From the NCBI GenBank assembly GCA_030063045.1, contig JAQSEB010000105.1:788563-852562 (forward strand): a stretch of 64,000 nucleotides of DNA, written 5' to 3'. The DNA comes from Pratylenchus scribneri (taxonomy: Eukaryota; Nematoda; Chromadorea; Rhabditida; Pratylenchidae). Shown one piece after another: positions 10,358 to 22,000 of this stretch (the first letter of the stretch is position 1; each line of letters opens with the position of its first letter). Under the pieces are notes generated by a model. The model made no database searches. It was not told the DNA's origin and saw only the letters and a list, made by a program, of their open reading frames with translations. Made by a program: the position numbers and the translations under genes.

Positions 10358-13341
10358 TTAATTTGATGAGAAAGATAAAATCAATTTGTTAATTCCATCA
10401 TATTCTTCTTTGCTTAATTCAAATTCAACTTTTTTATCTTCATGTTGTTTTTTTGCATAACTAAAATATTTAAAATTAAAATAAAAAATTAATTTGTGAA
10501 AATTAAAACAATGGAAAATTTTAAAATAAATTTTGATTTTGACAATAAAAAATATCCCACCCAACCAAAATTAAATCATAAAATAACCTTAAAAATGCAT
10601 AATAAATATAGCCATATTGCTCTAATTTTTGCACACTGCCAGCCCGTTGTCTGCGCAATTTTTTGACCAAATCGGGAATGTCCAATGCTTGGGCCGTGCG
10701 CATCATATGCAATCCCATTTGGATGGCCACAATTGTCCCAGTTCGTCCAATTCCTTCAAATTAAGAAAAAATTTATAATTAAATTTAGAAATGTTGATTG
10801 AAAAATAGTTGAAATGAAAGCAAAATTGTATTCAGTTTAAGGATTACATAAATATAAGCTTAATTTTAGCTTATAAATGTGATTTTGTTTTAGACTATAG
10901 TGATTTTGTTTTCACCTAAAAAATTTCCATTTTAAGCTCACAGTCAGCAGTCATACATTGATAATTTCGGTATTTTAAAATTAATAAATATTTTCTCTAT
11001 ATATAAAATTTTAATTCGAAATTAAATTTTTTATCCCCGGACCCTGGGAAAAATTCCCATCCCTTTCTATTAAATATTACCTGCCGAACAATGGACTACA
11101 ATATTTTTGTACTTTTCCAACTCTTTCCAAAGTAAAAATGGAGCATCGGCATCGGTTGGTGCGCCATGATCTGGCCATCCAATCCAATGGAAATGTGACA
11201 CTTTAGGTTTCACATTTTGTTTTTGTCGCGAGGTAATTTCCAATTTAGTAAGGGCAATATTTGTATTAGTTATATCCTCAAGCCTTTCTTTGCTTTCAAA
11301 TTTAATTGTATAATCGCCGAATGAACGATGCTAAAAGAATAAAAAAATTTATAAAATATTTTTATGTTGATGCCATAAATCCTATAAATAGAATAATAAG
11401 AAATGATTTGAATTTTTTTAAATTGTTAACTTTGTAGCTATGTTCATTTTATTACAAATTATTATGTTTAAATGTTAATTTCTATTTTCTACCAAATAAA
11501 AAATTTCATCATTTTTCAGATTAATTAAATTCAATTTAATGTGATAGTGAATATTAAATTTAAACATTTTTTGACAATTTTTTATTCCCTTTCTTTACCC
11601 ACCGCATTATCATTCCCGTCTAATGGCCAATATTGCGCACATTTTGAAACCCTTTTTTCAATCGTATCAGTGACCATCACAATTGCGTCAACTTTTTGTT
11701 CGAAAATCATTTGCCAAAAGTCACCAATTGTGTTCTATAAAGATATAATTTTAAAAATATTTAATTGTATTACCTCTCTTTGTATTCCATCTGCTGACTT
11801 CATTCTCTATAAAGAATGTAATTAAATTATTATTTAATTTAAAAATATTTTATTGCCTCCATTGGTCCTTGAGTGCAAATTATTTTATTTTTACCAGCTG
11901 AAAAAGAAAAAATAATATTTGCAAAATTATTGATATAATTTAATTAACAATTCTTTTTGAAACAAAATCGAATTTAATTATTGAAAATATTTTCAATTAA
12001 ATAATCATCCACTAATTAAAATTTGTTAAAGTCAATATTTACAATTCCAAATTCCATAGAAACTGTATTTTATATTAATACTATCCCGCCATTTTAATTG
12101 CTAATCGATTCAACAAGGAAATAATATTCGGAATAATGATATACCATTGGAAATATAGCAAATAAACAAAATTTTCTGAAGAAAAGCTTATATTTTATAA
12201 TTTGTTTAATGTTTAAAAAATTTGAAAAGTCATTTTTAAAGTACATTCAGATCTTTGAAACTACATAAAATTTTTCAAAATTGATTGATTTCTTTCTGAG
12301 TGCCTTTTAAGTCAAAATATTGAATGTACCAATTTTGAAAAGAACAATTTTTATTGAATTCAGATTCTATTTCATCGAATATAAAATTTAATTTTTAAAG
12401 AATCTACAATTGTTGAATTTATCCATTTAATTTTATGGCGCCTATAAATAATAAAAATAATACTTCCAGAAACAGTGTTTGCATGTATGTATTTTCCGCG
12501 GGACAATTTGACCCGAGTTGCCTCGATCAAATGTATATCATTGTAACGGTTCTTTCCCTTATTCCTAAATGGTTATAAAAATATATGAAAATGTTATTTA
12601 ATTATTATCAAAAAAATTAAAATACATACTCATTGAATGCCTTTGATGGTGGCGGTTCATTTAAATTTGGCACTTTAAATTCGGCTAATAATTGTTCCTT
12701 TGTTTTTTTAAACACTTTCTCTACCCATATTTTAAGTTGTTTCATTTCATTTTCTACCGACTGGAAAATGAATATTTTTTATATTTATTTAGATTAAATT
12801 GAAAATAATATTGCTTAATTTCTTTATCCATGTTGCTCTGTTAAACCTATTCTGAATTGGTGGTAATATATTATTATTTAATTCAATACAATTAATATAT
12901 GCTATTTAGAGTGTTCTTAAAATAAAAAGAAATAATATTTAATAAAATATCATTTTTAGTCAATTTGTGAGATTGCTGTGATAAAGTGGCTTAAGAAATG
13001 AATCCCACAGGATAATTATTCTATTTGCGATATAATATTAAAGCAAATCCGTGCAGCAATAGATTTATAAAAAATATCTCATTCGAACCGTAGACTATAT
13101 TTTGATAATTATTATGGATGGAAATTTGCCAGATTTATTTATCAAATTTTTACTGAATAAAACAGATTATTTTACTCACATTTGGATTAAACAATTTTTT
13201 CCCTCCGGTTACTACATTTTCGTGTGCTTTTATTGCAGTTTCTTTAACTTTTGCTCCAATTTCTCTACCGACTCCATCCACATCGTCGAAATTATCGAGA
13301 ATAAAAATTTGAATGAATAGGAGGAAATGGAAAAAATTCAT
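10358..13341 (-). CDS. secreted protein tyrosine phosphatase, catalytic residues intact
   Basis: Eight exons (13180-13341, 12630-12760, 12464-12564, 11857-11897, 11603-11734, 11081-11330, 10588-10753, 10358-10460) give 361 residues. Signal peptide at the N-terminus (MNFFHFLLFIQIFILDN). PTP motifs in order: KNRYNDI substrate loop, RVKLSRGKYIHAN, CTQGPME, IGDFWQMIF, AQYWP, WIGWPDHGAP (general acid Asp present), VVHCSAGIGRTG (nucleophilic Cys and Arg present) and the Q-loop region QKLEQYGYIYYAF. It should hydrolyse phosphotyrosine, probably after secretion. Four of its later exon lengths match the neighbouring inactive paralogue (41, 132, 166 bases, similar last exon), so the pair arose by tandem duplication. 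The intron after 11857 needs a GC donor. A 33-base in-frame segment at 11774-11806, with its own AG and GT, could be an alternative exon. Confidence 0.9.
11774..11806 (-). other. possible 33-base cassette exon in the active PTP gene
   Basis: It is bounded by TTTATAG on its 5' side and GAG|GTAATA on its 3' side, has no stop codon in frame, and keeps phase 0. It would add 11 residues (RMKSADGIQRE) between GPME and NTIGDFW. The direct junction without it also keeps the frame and gives a better family match, so inclusion is uncertain. Confidence 0.3.
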
Positions 13342-14616
13342 TTGGAAATAAAAATTTGATTTATTTTAGAGGAGTAAGGCTTTAATAAAAAATATTCAAA
13401 ATGTTGGGTGGATAAAAGGTTCAGATATTGTCAAGGAATTATTTTTTAATGAGGCACTAAGGAGAATATTGCCTTGAATTTAAAGCCAAGAATTGAGGGA
13501 AGAATCATTAGAGGGAGGTTTTCCGCATGATATTGATATGTGACTTTGAAAGGAATTGGGCCAAATGGATGGATAAAGTGATCAATGTGACCAATGTTTG
13601 CCTATGAAAGAAATTGGGCCAAATGGATGGATAAAGTGATCAATGTGACCAATGTTTGCCTATGAAAGGAATTGGGCCAAATGGATGGATAAAGTGATCA
13701 ATGTGACCAATGTTTGCCTATGAAAGGAATTGTATGAAATGGATGGATTCATTGACGGTTTTTTGGCATTGGGCCTATATCATAGGCATCCAATGTTTCC
13801 ATCTTCCAACAAATTCTTTGCATAAATGCACTTTTTGTTAATAAATTTTAGCCAACAATAAATTTAATTTTTCACCAATTAAGCAGCAAAATCATGTTTG
13901 AGATTGGATATTAGGTCTAAGCTATTTATAGATGAAAATGACATTGACATGGAATTATAGAAATAAATAGTCATCCCAAAAGTGAATGGCTTTTTTTATT
14001 TTCATTCAATTTTTAAATATTTTCTTTTTGGCTTTAAGTTTTGAGCCTTTCAAAATTTTGTATTTTTGTTTGCGATATTATTTGGAGTAACTAAAATTAA
14101 AAACCGATTAGATTAATGTGAGAATTTTGATGGAGAAAAAGGATTAAACGAGAGGGAGGAACTGGTAATTTTCAATTCGTACCGTAAATTCGTTTGAAAT
14201 GTTGAAAGGATTGAAATAGCCAAAAACAAAATGGCAAATTAATCTCTAATTGGGTGGATGGCAATTTTTTTGGCTACTCTGCTAATCAATCCTGTATCGA
14301 TTGCTTCACTCCAAATGCCTCTTTCCTATCCGTGCAATTTTCATGATCACCCGAAACTTAATATGATCAAGCGTACACAATATGGCCATCTTCACTGAAT
14401 TTCCAATTTCCATCATAAGCTGAAATTCTATTATTGATCAAGCGTAAATGTATGGATAAACTTTGTGATTATTTTTTGTTTTACACTTTGCAGAAATGAA
14501 ATTATTATAAAATATTTTTATGAATTAAATTGAATATAATTTATAAATATTAATGATTTCTATAATTTAGATGGCTATGCCTAGAAGTGAATGCGAATTC
14601 GATATGTTTACGTCCA
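13342..14616. other. upstream region of the PTP pair, repeat-rich, no gene seen
   Basis: Contains the 58-base tandem repeat at 13551-13736 and, at about 13440-13510 and 14270-14480, segments related to those found between the two phosphatase genes (for example GATCAAGCGTA and GTATGGATAAACTTTGTGATTATTTT). This suggests that upstream sequence was copied together with the phosphatase unit. No coding frame of note. Confidence 0.55.
13551..13736. repeat. 58-bp tandem repeat, about 3 copies
   Basis: The unit GGAATTGGGCCAAATGGATG continues with GATAAAGTGATCAATGTGAC and CAATGTTTGCCTATGAAA. Three near-identical copies follow one another, then a fourth copy breaks off after GGAATTG. Near identity between copies points to recent expansion. 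Confidence 0.9.
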
Positions 14617-15468
14617 ATTTGGGAATTTGACGATTTCCTAAAATCGGCGTTGACGAATTTTGAAAATCTCTGCTTCTAGGCATCGTACAGATTCGAGAGA
14701 AGATTATTCGATTCGGCATAGTTGATTTAATATATGAAATTTCAATTACAGACCGGTTTAGTGGCTAGGGCCAAAGTTAGTGTAGGGTTATGATAGGGCC
14801 GTCATTAGTCCTAGAGTTAAGATAGGGCTTGGGGCTTGGGTTGAGGTTATACCAGGGTTGCCAGATGTACTTTATTTAAAGATTTGTACTTTATTTCGAC
14901 TTTGGTGTACTTTATGTACTTTTTTCCATGAAATTATAAAAATAATAAAACTTTTTGCTGCGCGGCCATTTTTGGCTTAAACTTTTTGCTGCGCGGCTTA
15001 AATTTTTCGCTGCGGGGCTATTTTTGGCTTGAATTTTTCGCTGTGCGGCCATTTTTTTATATATAATTTTTCAATTTTGGACTTTTTAAATTATTTTTTT
15101 TCGCCAAATCGAAAAATTGTAAAAATTTTTCTCTAAAAACAAGTAATCATATTTCTGGTTGATCCCCTCTTGCCTATTTATAATAAAAAAACTTAAATAA
15201 AAAAATTTTAATCAATTTATTTTAGCTTAAAGCGAAAAATCTTTATTTTGACCCCTAAATCTTTATTTTCAAGGCGAGTGTACTTTATTTTGGAAAAAAA
15301 TCTGGCAACCCTGGGCTATACCCATCCTGTAATTGAAATTTCTTATAGTAAATCGAACATTAGCCGAGTCGAAATAGCCTACTCTCGAGTCTGTACGATG
15401 CCTACTAGAAGCCGAGATTTCCAAATTCGTCAATGCCGATTTCAGGAAATCGTCAATTTCCCAAAAAT
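14617..15468. mobile_element. large imperfect palindrome (foldback/MITE), carrying a nested element
   Basis: Outer arms are inverted copies: GGGAATTTGACGATTTCCTA near 14620 against its reverse complement near 15450, and CTTCTAGGCATCGTACAGA near 14690 against GTCTGTACGATGCCTACTAG near 15390. The arms diverge by scattered substitutions, so the element is not recent. Between the arms lies a second palindromic element (14853-15313). Confidence 0.75.
14853..15313. mobile_element. nested palindromic MITE with CAGGGTTGCCAGAT ends
   Basis: Begins CAGGGTTGCCAGATGTACTT and ends AAATCTGGCAACCCTG, an inverted pair. Inside, at about 14950-15050, are four degenerate copies of a motif like CTTTTTGCTGCGCGGC followed by TTTTTGGCTT. 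No coding capacity seen. It sits inside the older palindrome 14617-15468. Confidence 0.7.
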
Positions 15469-17117
15469 ACTTGTAAAAGATATATTTTTTAAAATACTAT
15501 CACTAATTTTATGTGCCAATAAAAATAATTCCATCGGATTCCATTCTGATTTAAAAGATTAAAAAATTAAATTAAAAAATACTTTGATATAAATATTTTT
15601 TCATTAAATAATTATTTTAAATACACATATATTTTTTTTATTGATTCGAACAACAAAAAATTCCCATTTTAACCAATTTTCTTCCCAACATTTTCCCCAT
15701 TCTGCCAACCCCAAATTCCCATTTCCCCCTCAATGCTATTTTGGTCGAATGGCCTCATCAACCCTCCACACACAGAGGCCAATGTCAGAAAAAAGCGAGC
15801 GTGGGGAACATTGGAATTCAGTTGGCCATAAATAATTGGATATTTCTATTCCATTCCCACCCAAAACTGCCGCAATGAGGCACCATGTGTTCCCAAATGG
15901 CCTTCATTTCCCCATTCCAGTTCACATCCATCAATCCCATCCGCCCCATGGGGAAATTGATGAATTCGGAAAGAGGCAAACAGAGAAGAATTTCGCGTTT
16001 TCGTTTATTAAGGGTGGTTTCGATGTCCTCTTCACAGAGCCCAAGGCCGCAACCAGCCGCCACGCTTCTTTGCCTTCGCCAACACTCATCTGATGCCGAA
16101 TGTGGAGGCATTTTTAATTTATAGTGAAGGGCATAGAGAGCTAAAAAAATAGGAAAGAGTATTGCTCAAAAATGACTATAGTAAATGTCTAAATGACTAT
16201 CTAAAAGAAGGCTTAAACGAATAAAACTATTCGTCATTATAATGATACTTTGGGAAGAAGCTTGAACTCTAACGATTATGGATTAATAACGGAAAAAGTA
16301 CTATTTTTACTTTTAAAATGGGCCATTTTCTAAATAAGATCTTTTAGGATATAATTTTGTGGTTTTAGACATTTTAGGCCACTCGTCGGCTGACAGCTGG
16401 CAGCAATGAAAACCAGCGACAGCGAGCAGGCAAGAAGGAAAAAGAGGAGCTGCATCCCTTTTCAATTGACAAAGAATGGAATGGAGAAAGGTCCCTAATT
16501 TTCATTTCTTTTAGTTGGGAGCGGTTTGCCCTTTTCACTTCTCTCCATTTTCTTTGTTTATAATTTTTTGTTTTCATTTTTCTAACGCTATCGAAAAATG
16601 CCCCAAAGGGCAGCTCATTTCTTGTCTATTTTTGAGTTTTTTTCAAGATTCAGATTCCGAATCGAAAAAATTCATTTCCAATTGTCAGTTGACATTGACA
16701 CCTGCTGCTGGTCTGAAAAACCTCCTTTCAATCAATTGATAGAGGTCAAATCAAAACCAACGAAATCCATTTCAAAAATTTTAATTGACAAAACATATTT
16801 ATGAAATTCAAATGTCAAAAATATTTTAAAATTAAAAAGAATGGTAATTCGGATCCTGATTTATTGAATTTACCTCAATAAAAATTAGAACTGACGGACG
16901 CGTCGATTGATTTAGCCAAAAATATTCTAAACCAAAATATTAAATTTAATAAATGTTAGATCGTTGGCCATTTTAAAATATCTTTTATTAGTGAATTAAC
17001 CCAATTTAAAAATTCATTTTTTCCACCTTTTTGCAATGCTTCAAATTTCGCATATAATAATTTTGACCAATTTGCACAGCTAATTATAATTAGAATAAAA
17101 TTAATTCCATTTGAAAA
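15469..17117. other. intergenic, no gene seen
   Basis: Several short open frames occur on both strands between about 15640 and 16800, but they overlap one another, change character abruptly and match no family I know. The 15650-16110 stretch is pyrimidine-rich on the plus strand. It may hold the upstream region of the four-pass membrane gene. Confidence 0.5.
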
Positions 17118-18495
17118 ATGGCTACAACTGTGACCACAACGCGAACGGTGACAACAAGATCGGCTGCAGGCGGTGGACGAATCCGCTTCATCCCAATTTG
17201 GTCAATCAAATTGTTGAGTGCGGTCAGTCATTTATTATATATAATATTAAAAAAAAACTTGAAATTCATTAATTTTTTCAAGTTTCGGAAGTTCTACCCA
17301 ACCGAATTTTAATTATTAAAATATTTGAATTGTTTTAAGAAATATTAGAAACATTTTAAAATAAAATAACACTTTTTGGGGAATTTACAAAGAAAATTGA
17401 ATTCTATTGAATTTGTTAGAATATTCTTGGGCCATAAAACTTGGCCAAATCAAAATGTGAATCCAATCTTATCAACTATAATCCACTAGATCCATCTTAT
17501 TAGGATACTTTATTATGCTTTCTAAAAGGTTTTGGGCAATTTCCTTCATACAAAACTATTCTCCTTTTAACAATTAATAATTTGTTTTTCCTTTTTTCCA
17601 TAGATTATTGGTATTATGGTGCTGATTTTGATTTTCATTTTGCGCAATTACATTTGGCAATGGTATGTCACAACATTCATTGTTTTGGTTTTGACTTGCG
17701 GTTTTCTCCTTGGCTGGGCTCTGCCACCGGTTTTAAACCGTTTCCTCACTTTTTATCGATCTGTGAGTTTTTTTGGGCATTATGATTGCTCAAGCTTCTT
17801 TCGATTTCAAAAAATGATGTAAAAAACGGTATTTAATGTGCTCAAAAACCTAAAATATAAGAAAATCGAAAACTGACATTTTTTGAAAACAAAAAAAAAC
17901 CGAATTTCCGAAAATTTCATATAAGACCGACTTCAAGCAACTTTATTGAGTATGGAAAGATAGAAAACAACAAAAAAAAAAACAAATAATAACAAATTCA
18001 TTTTTTTAAATTCTCTTTAATATTTTCAATATTTTAATTATAATAAATTTGCATTAAAATAAATTAGATAAACATTTTTAAACCTTAGAAAAACCTTAGA
18101 AAACCAATGATTATTTTAATGTTTGAAAATCTTCATTTTTATACCAATCCATTTATCGCTGAAAAATGGATAAAAAATTGATTTTTAATTAAATTCGAAA
18201 AATTGTTAAATAGGACATGATTACCCATGCCATAATTGCCACATTGAGTGTCCTCTCCTTGGTCCTTTGCGTCTTTTTCCTCCTGGACAATGATCGCTAT
18301 TCAAGAAGTGAGGACTACAAAATTATGGTCGGCATTACCATTTGTGAGTTTTTCTAGAGGGAATAATTTTTTTATTTATTTTGAAAATTCAAAATAATTT
18401 TTCAATTTTCAGGTATGGCAATTGAGGCTGTGGTTTGTTGCGTTTTGGTCTCATGGATTTGTTTTGGCAATTATGCCATCGTTGAAAGCCGATAA
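17118..18495 (+). CDS. four-pass membrane protein (MARVEL/tetraspan-like)
   Basis: Four exons (17118-17222, 17604-17762, 18214-18343, 18413-18495) give 158 residues. A short Thr/Arg-rich cytoplasmic N-terminus (MATTVTTTRTVTTRSAAGGG) precedes four hydrophobic segments: about residues 27-47 (IKLLSAIIGIMVLILIFI), 53-72 (YVTTFIVLVLTCGFLLGW), 92-111 (HAIIATLSVLSLVLCVFFLL) and 130-153 (IMVGITICMAIEAVVCCVLV). A short loop with charged residues (DNDRYSRSEDYK) lies between segments 3 and 4. This layout resembles MARVEL-domain proteins of vesicle and junction membranes, but I cannot name an orthologue. All introns are GT-AG with matching phases. ATG context AAAAATGG supports the start. Confidence 0.78.
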
Positions 18496-19091
18496 ATGGT
18501 CAATGTTCCCTCAAAAGCAAAATAATTGCAATTGAATTTCAACATATTGGAGAAGAATTTCATGAATCAATTTTAAAATTTTAATTAATAGAATCGCCTA
18601 AAATTTATGGATTTTATTGCCAGTTTTATTGCTTTACTAGTATTTTATATTTTTTTAATTGAGTGCTAAATGGAAAATTTTTTTCGCTTCTTTATTCATT
18701 TATTCGATGATATTTGTTTAAAAATATGAAAAATTAATAAAACGTTGAAGTAAAGTAAAATGATAATAAAAAAACTAATTTAATTTAAAGTAAATAGCGT
18801 AAAACCTCCTTTAATTTGACTTTTATGACCCGTAACTCTTGGTGAATTTTAAAAATTTATTATGGCATTTTCTTAATTCCATAAAGCTCCATAAAATCGG
18901 GAATTTATTGAAAAATGTCCACAAATTAGGACACCAATTTGCATAAATTTTAAGAGGTTGAAATATAATTCCCCATAGATTATTAAAAGAGATTTTACGG
19001 TATTATGCGAATTATTTCATAATTAAATAGAATGAATAGGATAAATGAGTTACGAATGAAATTCGTAAAAGATAAGTTCAAATTATTTATT
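18496..19091. other. convergent 3' intergenic spacer
   Basis: Separates the end of the plus-strand membrane protein gene from the end of the minus-strand helicase gene. AT-rich, with several AATAAA/TTTATT signals suitable for polyadenylation of both. Nothing else seen. Confidence 0.6.
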
Positions 19092-22000
19092 TTACAAATT
19101 TTCGTCCCATCCACTCTCTTCATCGCCTTCTTCGTTTGTCTCTTCCTCGGGTATTGGCATGCATTGACAGCACATCAAAGAATATGGAATTGATTCAAAA
19201 TCAAATGAATTCATTGGTGCATTGTTTGACTTTGCTGCCTCTTTGACCCATTCTCGGGAACGAACAACAATTGCATTTTCCATGAAAAAGCATGGAATTT
19301 CTGGCGTTTCATAAAAAAATGAGCCATTCCTTTTCACAATTCTTTGAAATGCAACTGTCCAGGCAGGCAATTCATTTTGGTGGGCGCAACCGGTAATTCG
19401 TTCAAAATCTATAGATACGTCGGAATATGTTTTTCCAATCAATTCCAAATGTGAAAGGCCTTTGAAAATTGAGCCATATCGTTGATGAGCATATAATGGT
19501 TCAAAGCATTTTATATCAGCCACCTTAAAGAATATATATAATATTTATTAGTTTCAATTTTATTATTATTTTATGTCCAAAATTTTTCCGAAATTTTATT
19601 AATAGCGGTGCGCACAGATTCGACATTTTTGGGAAATTCTGAGTTAACTGGGTTTACGGTTTTACCGATCCCAAAAATTTTGAAAAACCGAAAAATTTGA
19701 TTTTATCTGGGCCAAGAGCTCTGGCGATTTTGACAGAGTTTCTAAGAAAATTATTTGTTTTAATTACTTTGTTTAATAAAGCGATCCTTTTATATATTAA
19801 GTTAGTAAATTCTTATTTTCCTTGTTTTAAAATTGATTTTTAAACTTTTTCAAAAGAATGGGAAGCCTGGTCGAGAACCTGCAATTTTCATGGCAAAATT
19901 TTAAAATACACCGAAATCAAGCCCGGCAAATAGGAAAGACCGGAACCTCTTATCTCTAGTGATCCATAGCAGAAGGTAAACCAATTCTCTGTATTCTTTT
20001 TGTTACACCTTTCCCCTTTACATTTTTTTATTTTTAAATTATTTTCTAGGGTCATTTTTGGTGCTTATAGCTTGAATTTCAAAAATTACATAGAATCGAA
20101 AAAAGTCATTCGTATTAAAAGTGAAAATGTTCCTAGAAAATAATTAATAAAAAATTTCAGAGAGGGGGTTGTAGAAAAAAGGATAACTACCCAATTCTCA
20201 TATGTATTATTTGTCATTTAAGTAGAATAGAAAATTGAAATTGACAATCAAACATACTTGAAAATAATATCCAGCCAGAAATGCGCGAGTGATCCGCTCA
20301 ATACAAATTGGATCATTGATATTCATATATAGTTTTGTTACCTTAATAAAAAAGATAATTGGTTTGATGGTATAAAAATTGGAAAAAGAAAAATTTAAAA
20401 AATATTTTTTTCTGGGTTGGACAATAAACTTTATGCCTAGAATTCTAACAATAGTTAAAGAAGTTAGCCAAATAATTTTTTATCATTTAATTCTAAGAGA
20501 AAAAGATTTTTAAAATAAGTTAAAGAAAATGAGTTATAAACATAATTCCAGCCGAATTTCACTAGCCTAGCCCGGTCTAATTTACGGGAACCCTGATCAA
20601 TTTTATTTTTCCCTTTATTTCGTAAAGATTTTCAATTATAAAATTTAAAAATTTTCGGCCAAGACTAGATTTATTTTTGGCTTTAGAATGACTCTAATAA
20701 TCTAAGTTGCTGATATACTAGTTCATTCAATCAATGCACTTTTTTTTTACAAAAACTCACTTTTAAGCCTAAATTTCGCATTTTTTGTTGAAGTTGATTC
20801 CTTAATTTTAATGCCCTTTCGAGGACAGTGTAATAAAAAAAGTTTTCCTTGCACCATTCTCTCTGTTGATATGGCTTATTTCCTCCATCTGAAATTTTTA
20901 TAAATAGAAAGATCGTAAACGAGATTCTTGATGAATAACAATGAATAATCAAAAATTTTTAAATTCATTAAATTTTGAAAAAAAATCACAAAAATTTCTT
21001 TAATTATTATCGGTTTTTACCTCGTTCAAATGAAAGAAAAATGTTGAGGTAAACAAATAATCTTCCCATGGGATGAGTAAATTTCTTTTTTGAAAGCTCG
21101 TATTTTTTTTGGTCATTTTCAAATTGATATTCATCATCAAATAAATCATGGCCATCCATTTCGGAGAGCATCGAGACAATTATAAGCATTTCCCTTGAGC
21201 AATTAAATTGCATAGAAGAAGCGATTAGCACTTTTGCCATGCGCGGATCCAATTCAGGAAATTTTCCAATAAGTTGACCCTCTTTTGTCAATTGATTATT
21301 TTCTGCAAAAAAAACTTAATTCCTTAATATAATATGAAATTTGGGAAATATTTAAATTGCCGAAAAAACAATGAAATTGCCGAAAAGAATATTGAAAATG
21401 CCGAAAAGTTTTAACGGTTCATCGGTTTGTCCTAAACAAAAAAACCATATATTCAATCGATAGATCTCATCAAGACGCGCCGATTGGTATATAAGTTGTA
21501 ATAGTTTAACCAATTCTAACTTAGTTTTGAACCAAAAATTTAAAACGGAGTGGTTTAAAACCCTTAATTTTTGATCAAACCGCAACAAAATATATATCAA
21601 TCGAAGCGTCTTGACGAGATCTATCGAATGGATATATGGTTTGAGTGAGGGTGTAGGACAAACTACTAAACAGTTATAAGCTTTTTCGACATTTTCAATA
21701 CTCTTTTCGGCATTTTCAATGTTTTTTTGGCAAATTAAATACATCCTATGAAATTTTAATTTCCTAGTTGTTGAGATTAATTTTAATACATATATATTAA
21801 TTGTTGGAATTTAAATTAGTTATATGGCTTATGACCGTTAATTGAATCAATGTTTCATGTAAATTCACTGATGGTAACTGAATATAATTATTTTTACACT
21901 AATTTTCTCAATCAATTCATATTTTAATTAAATTTCTTTAAATCCCTTTCCTTTAAAATTTTAATGGAAAGCTCTAAAATTTAAGACAAAAATGAAAATA

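Noticed and set aside
13551..13736. Tandem 58-base repeats considered as a CRISPR array
   Set aside because: Units are directly adjacent with no unique spacers, and the genome is eukaryotic.
15641..16124. Cluster of overlapping frames on both strands (60-97 codons)
   Set aside because: They overlap each other, have no signal peptide, domain or plausible splice partners, and follow from local pyrimidine-rich composition.
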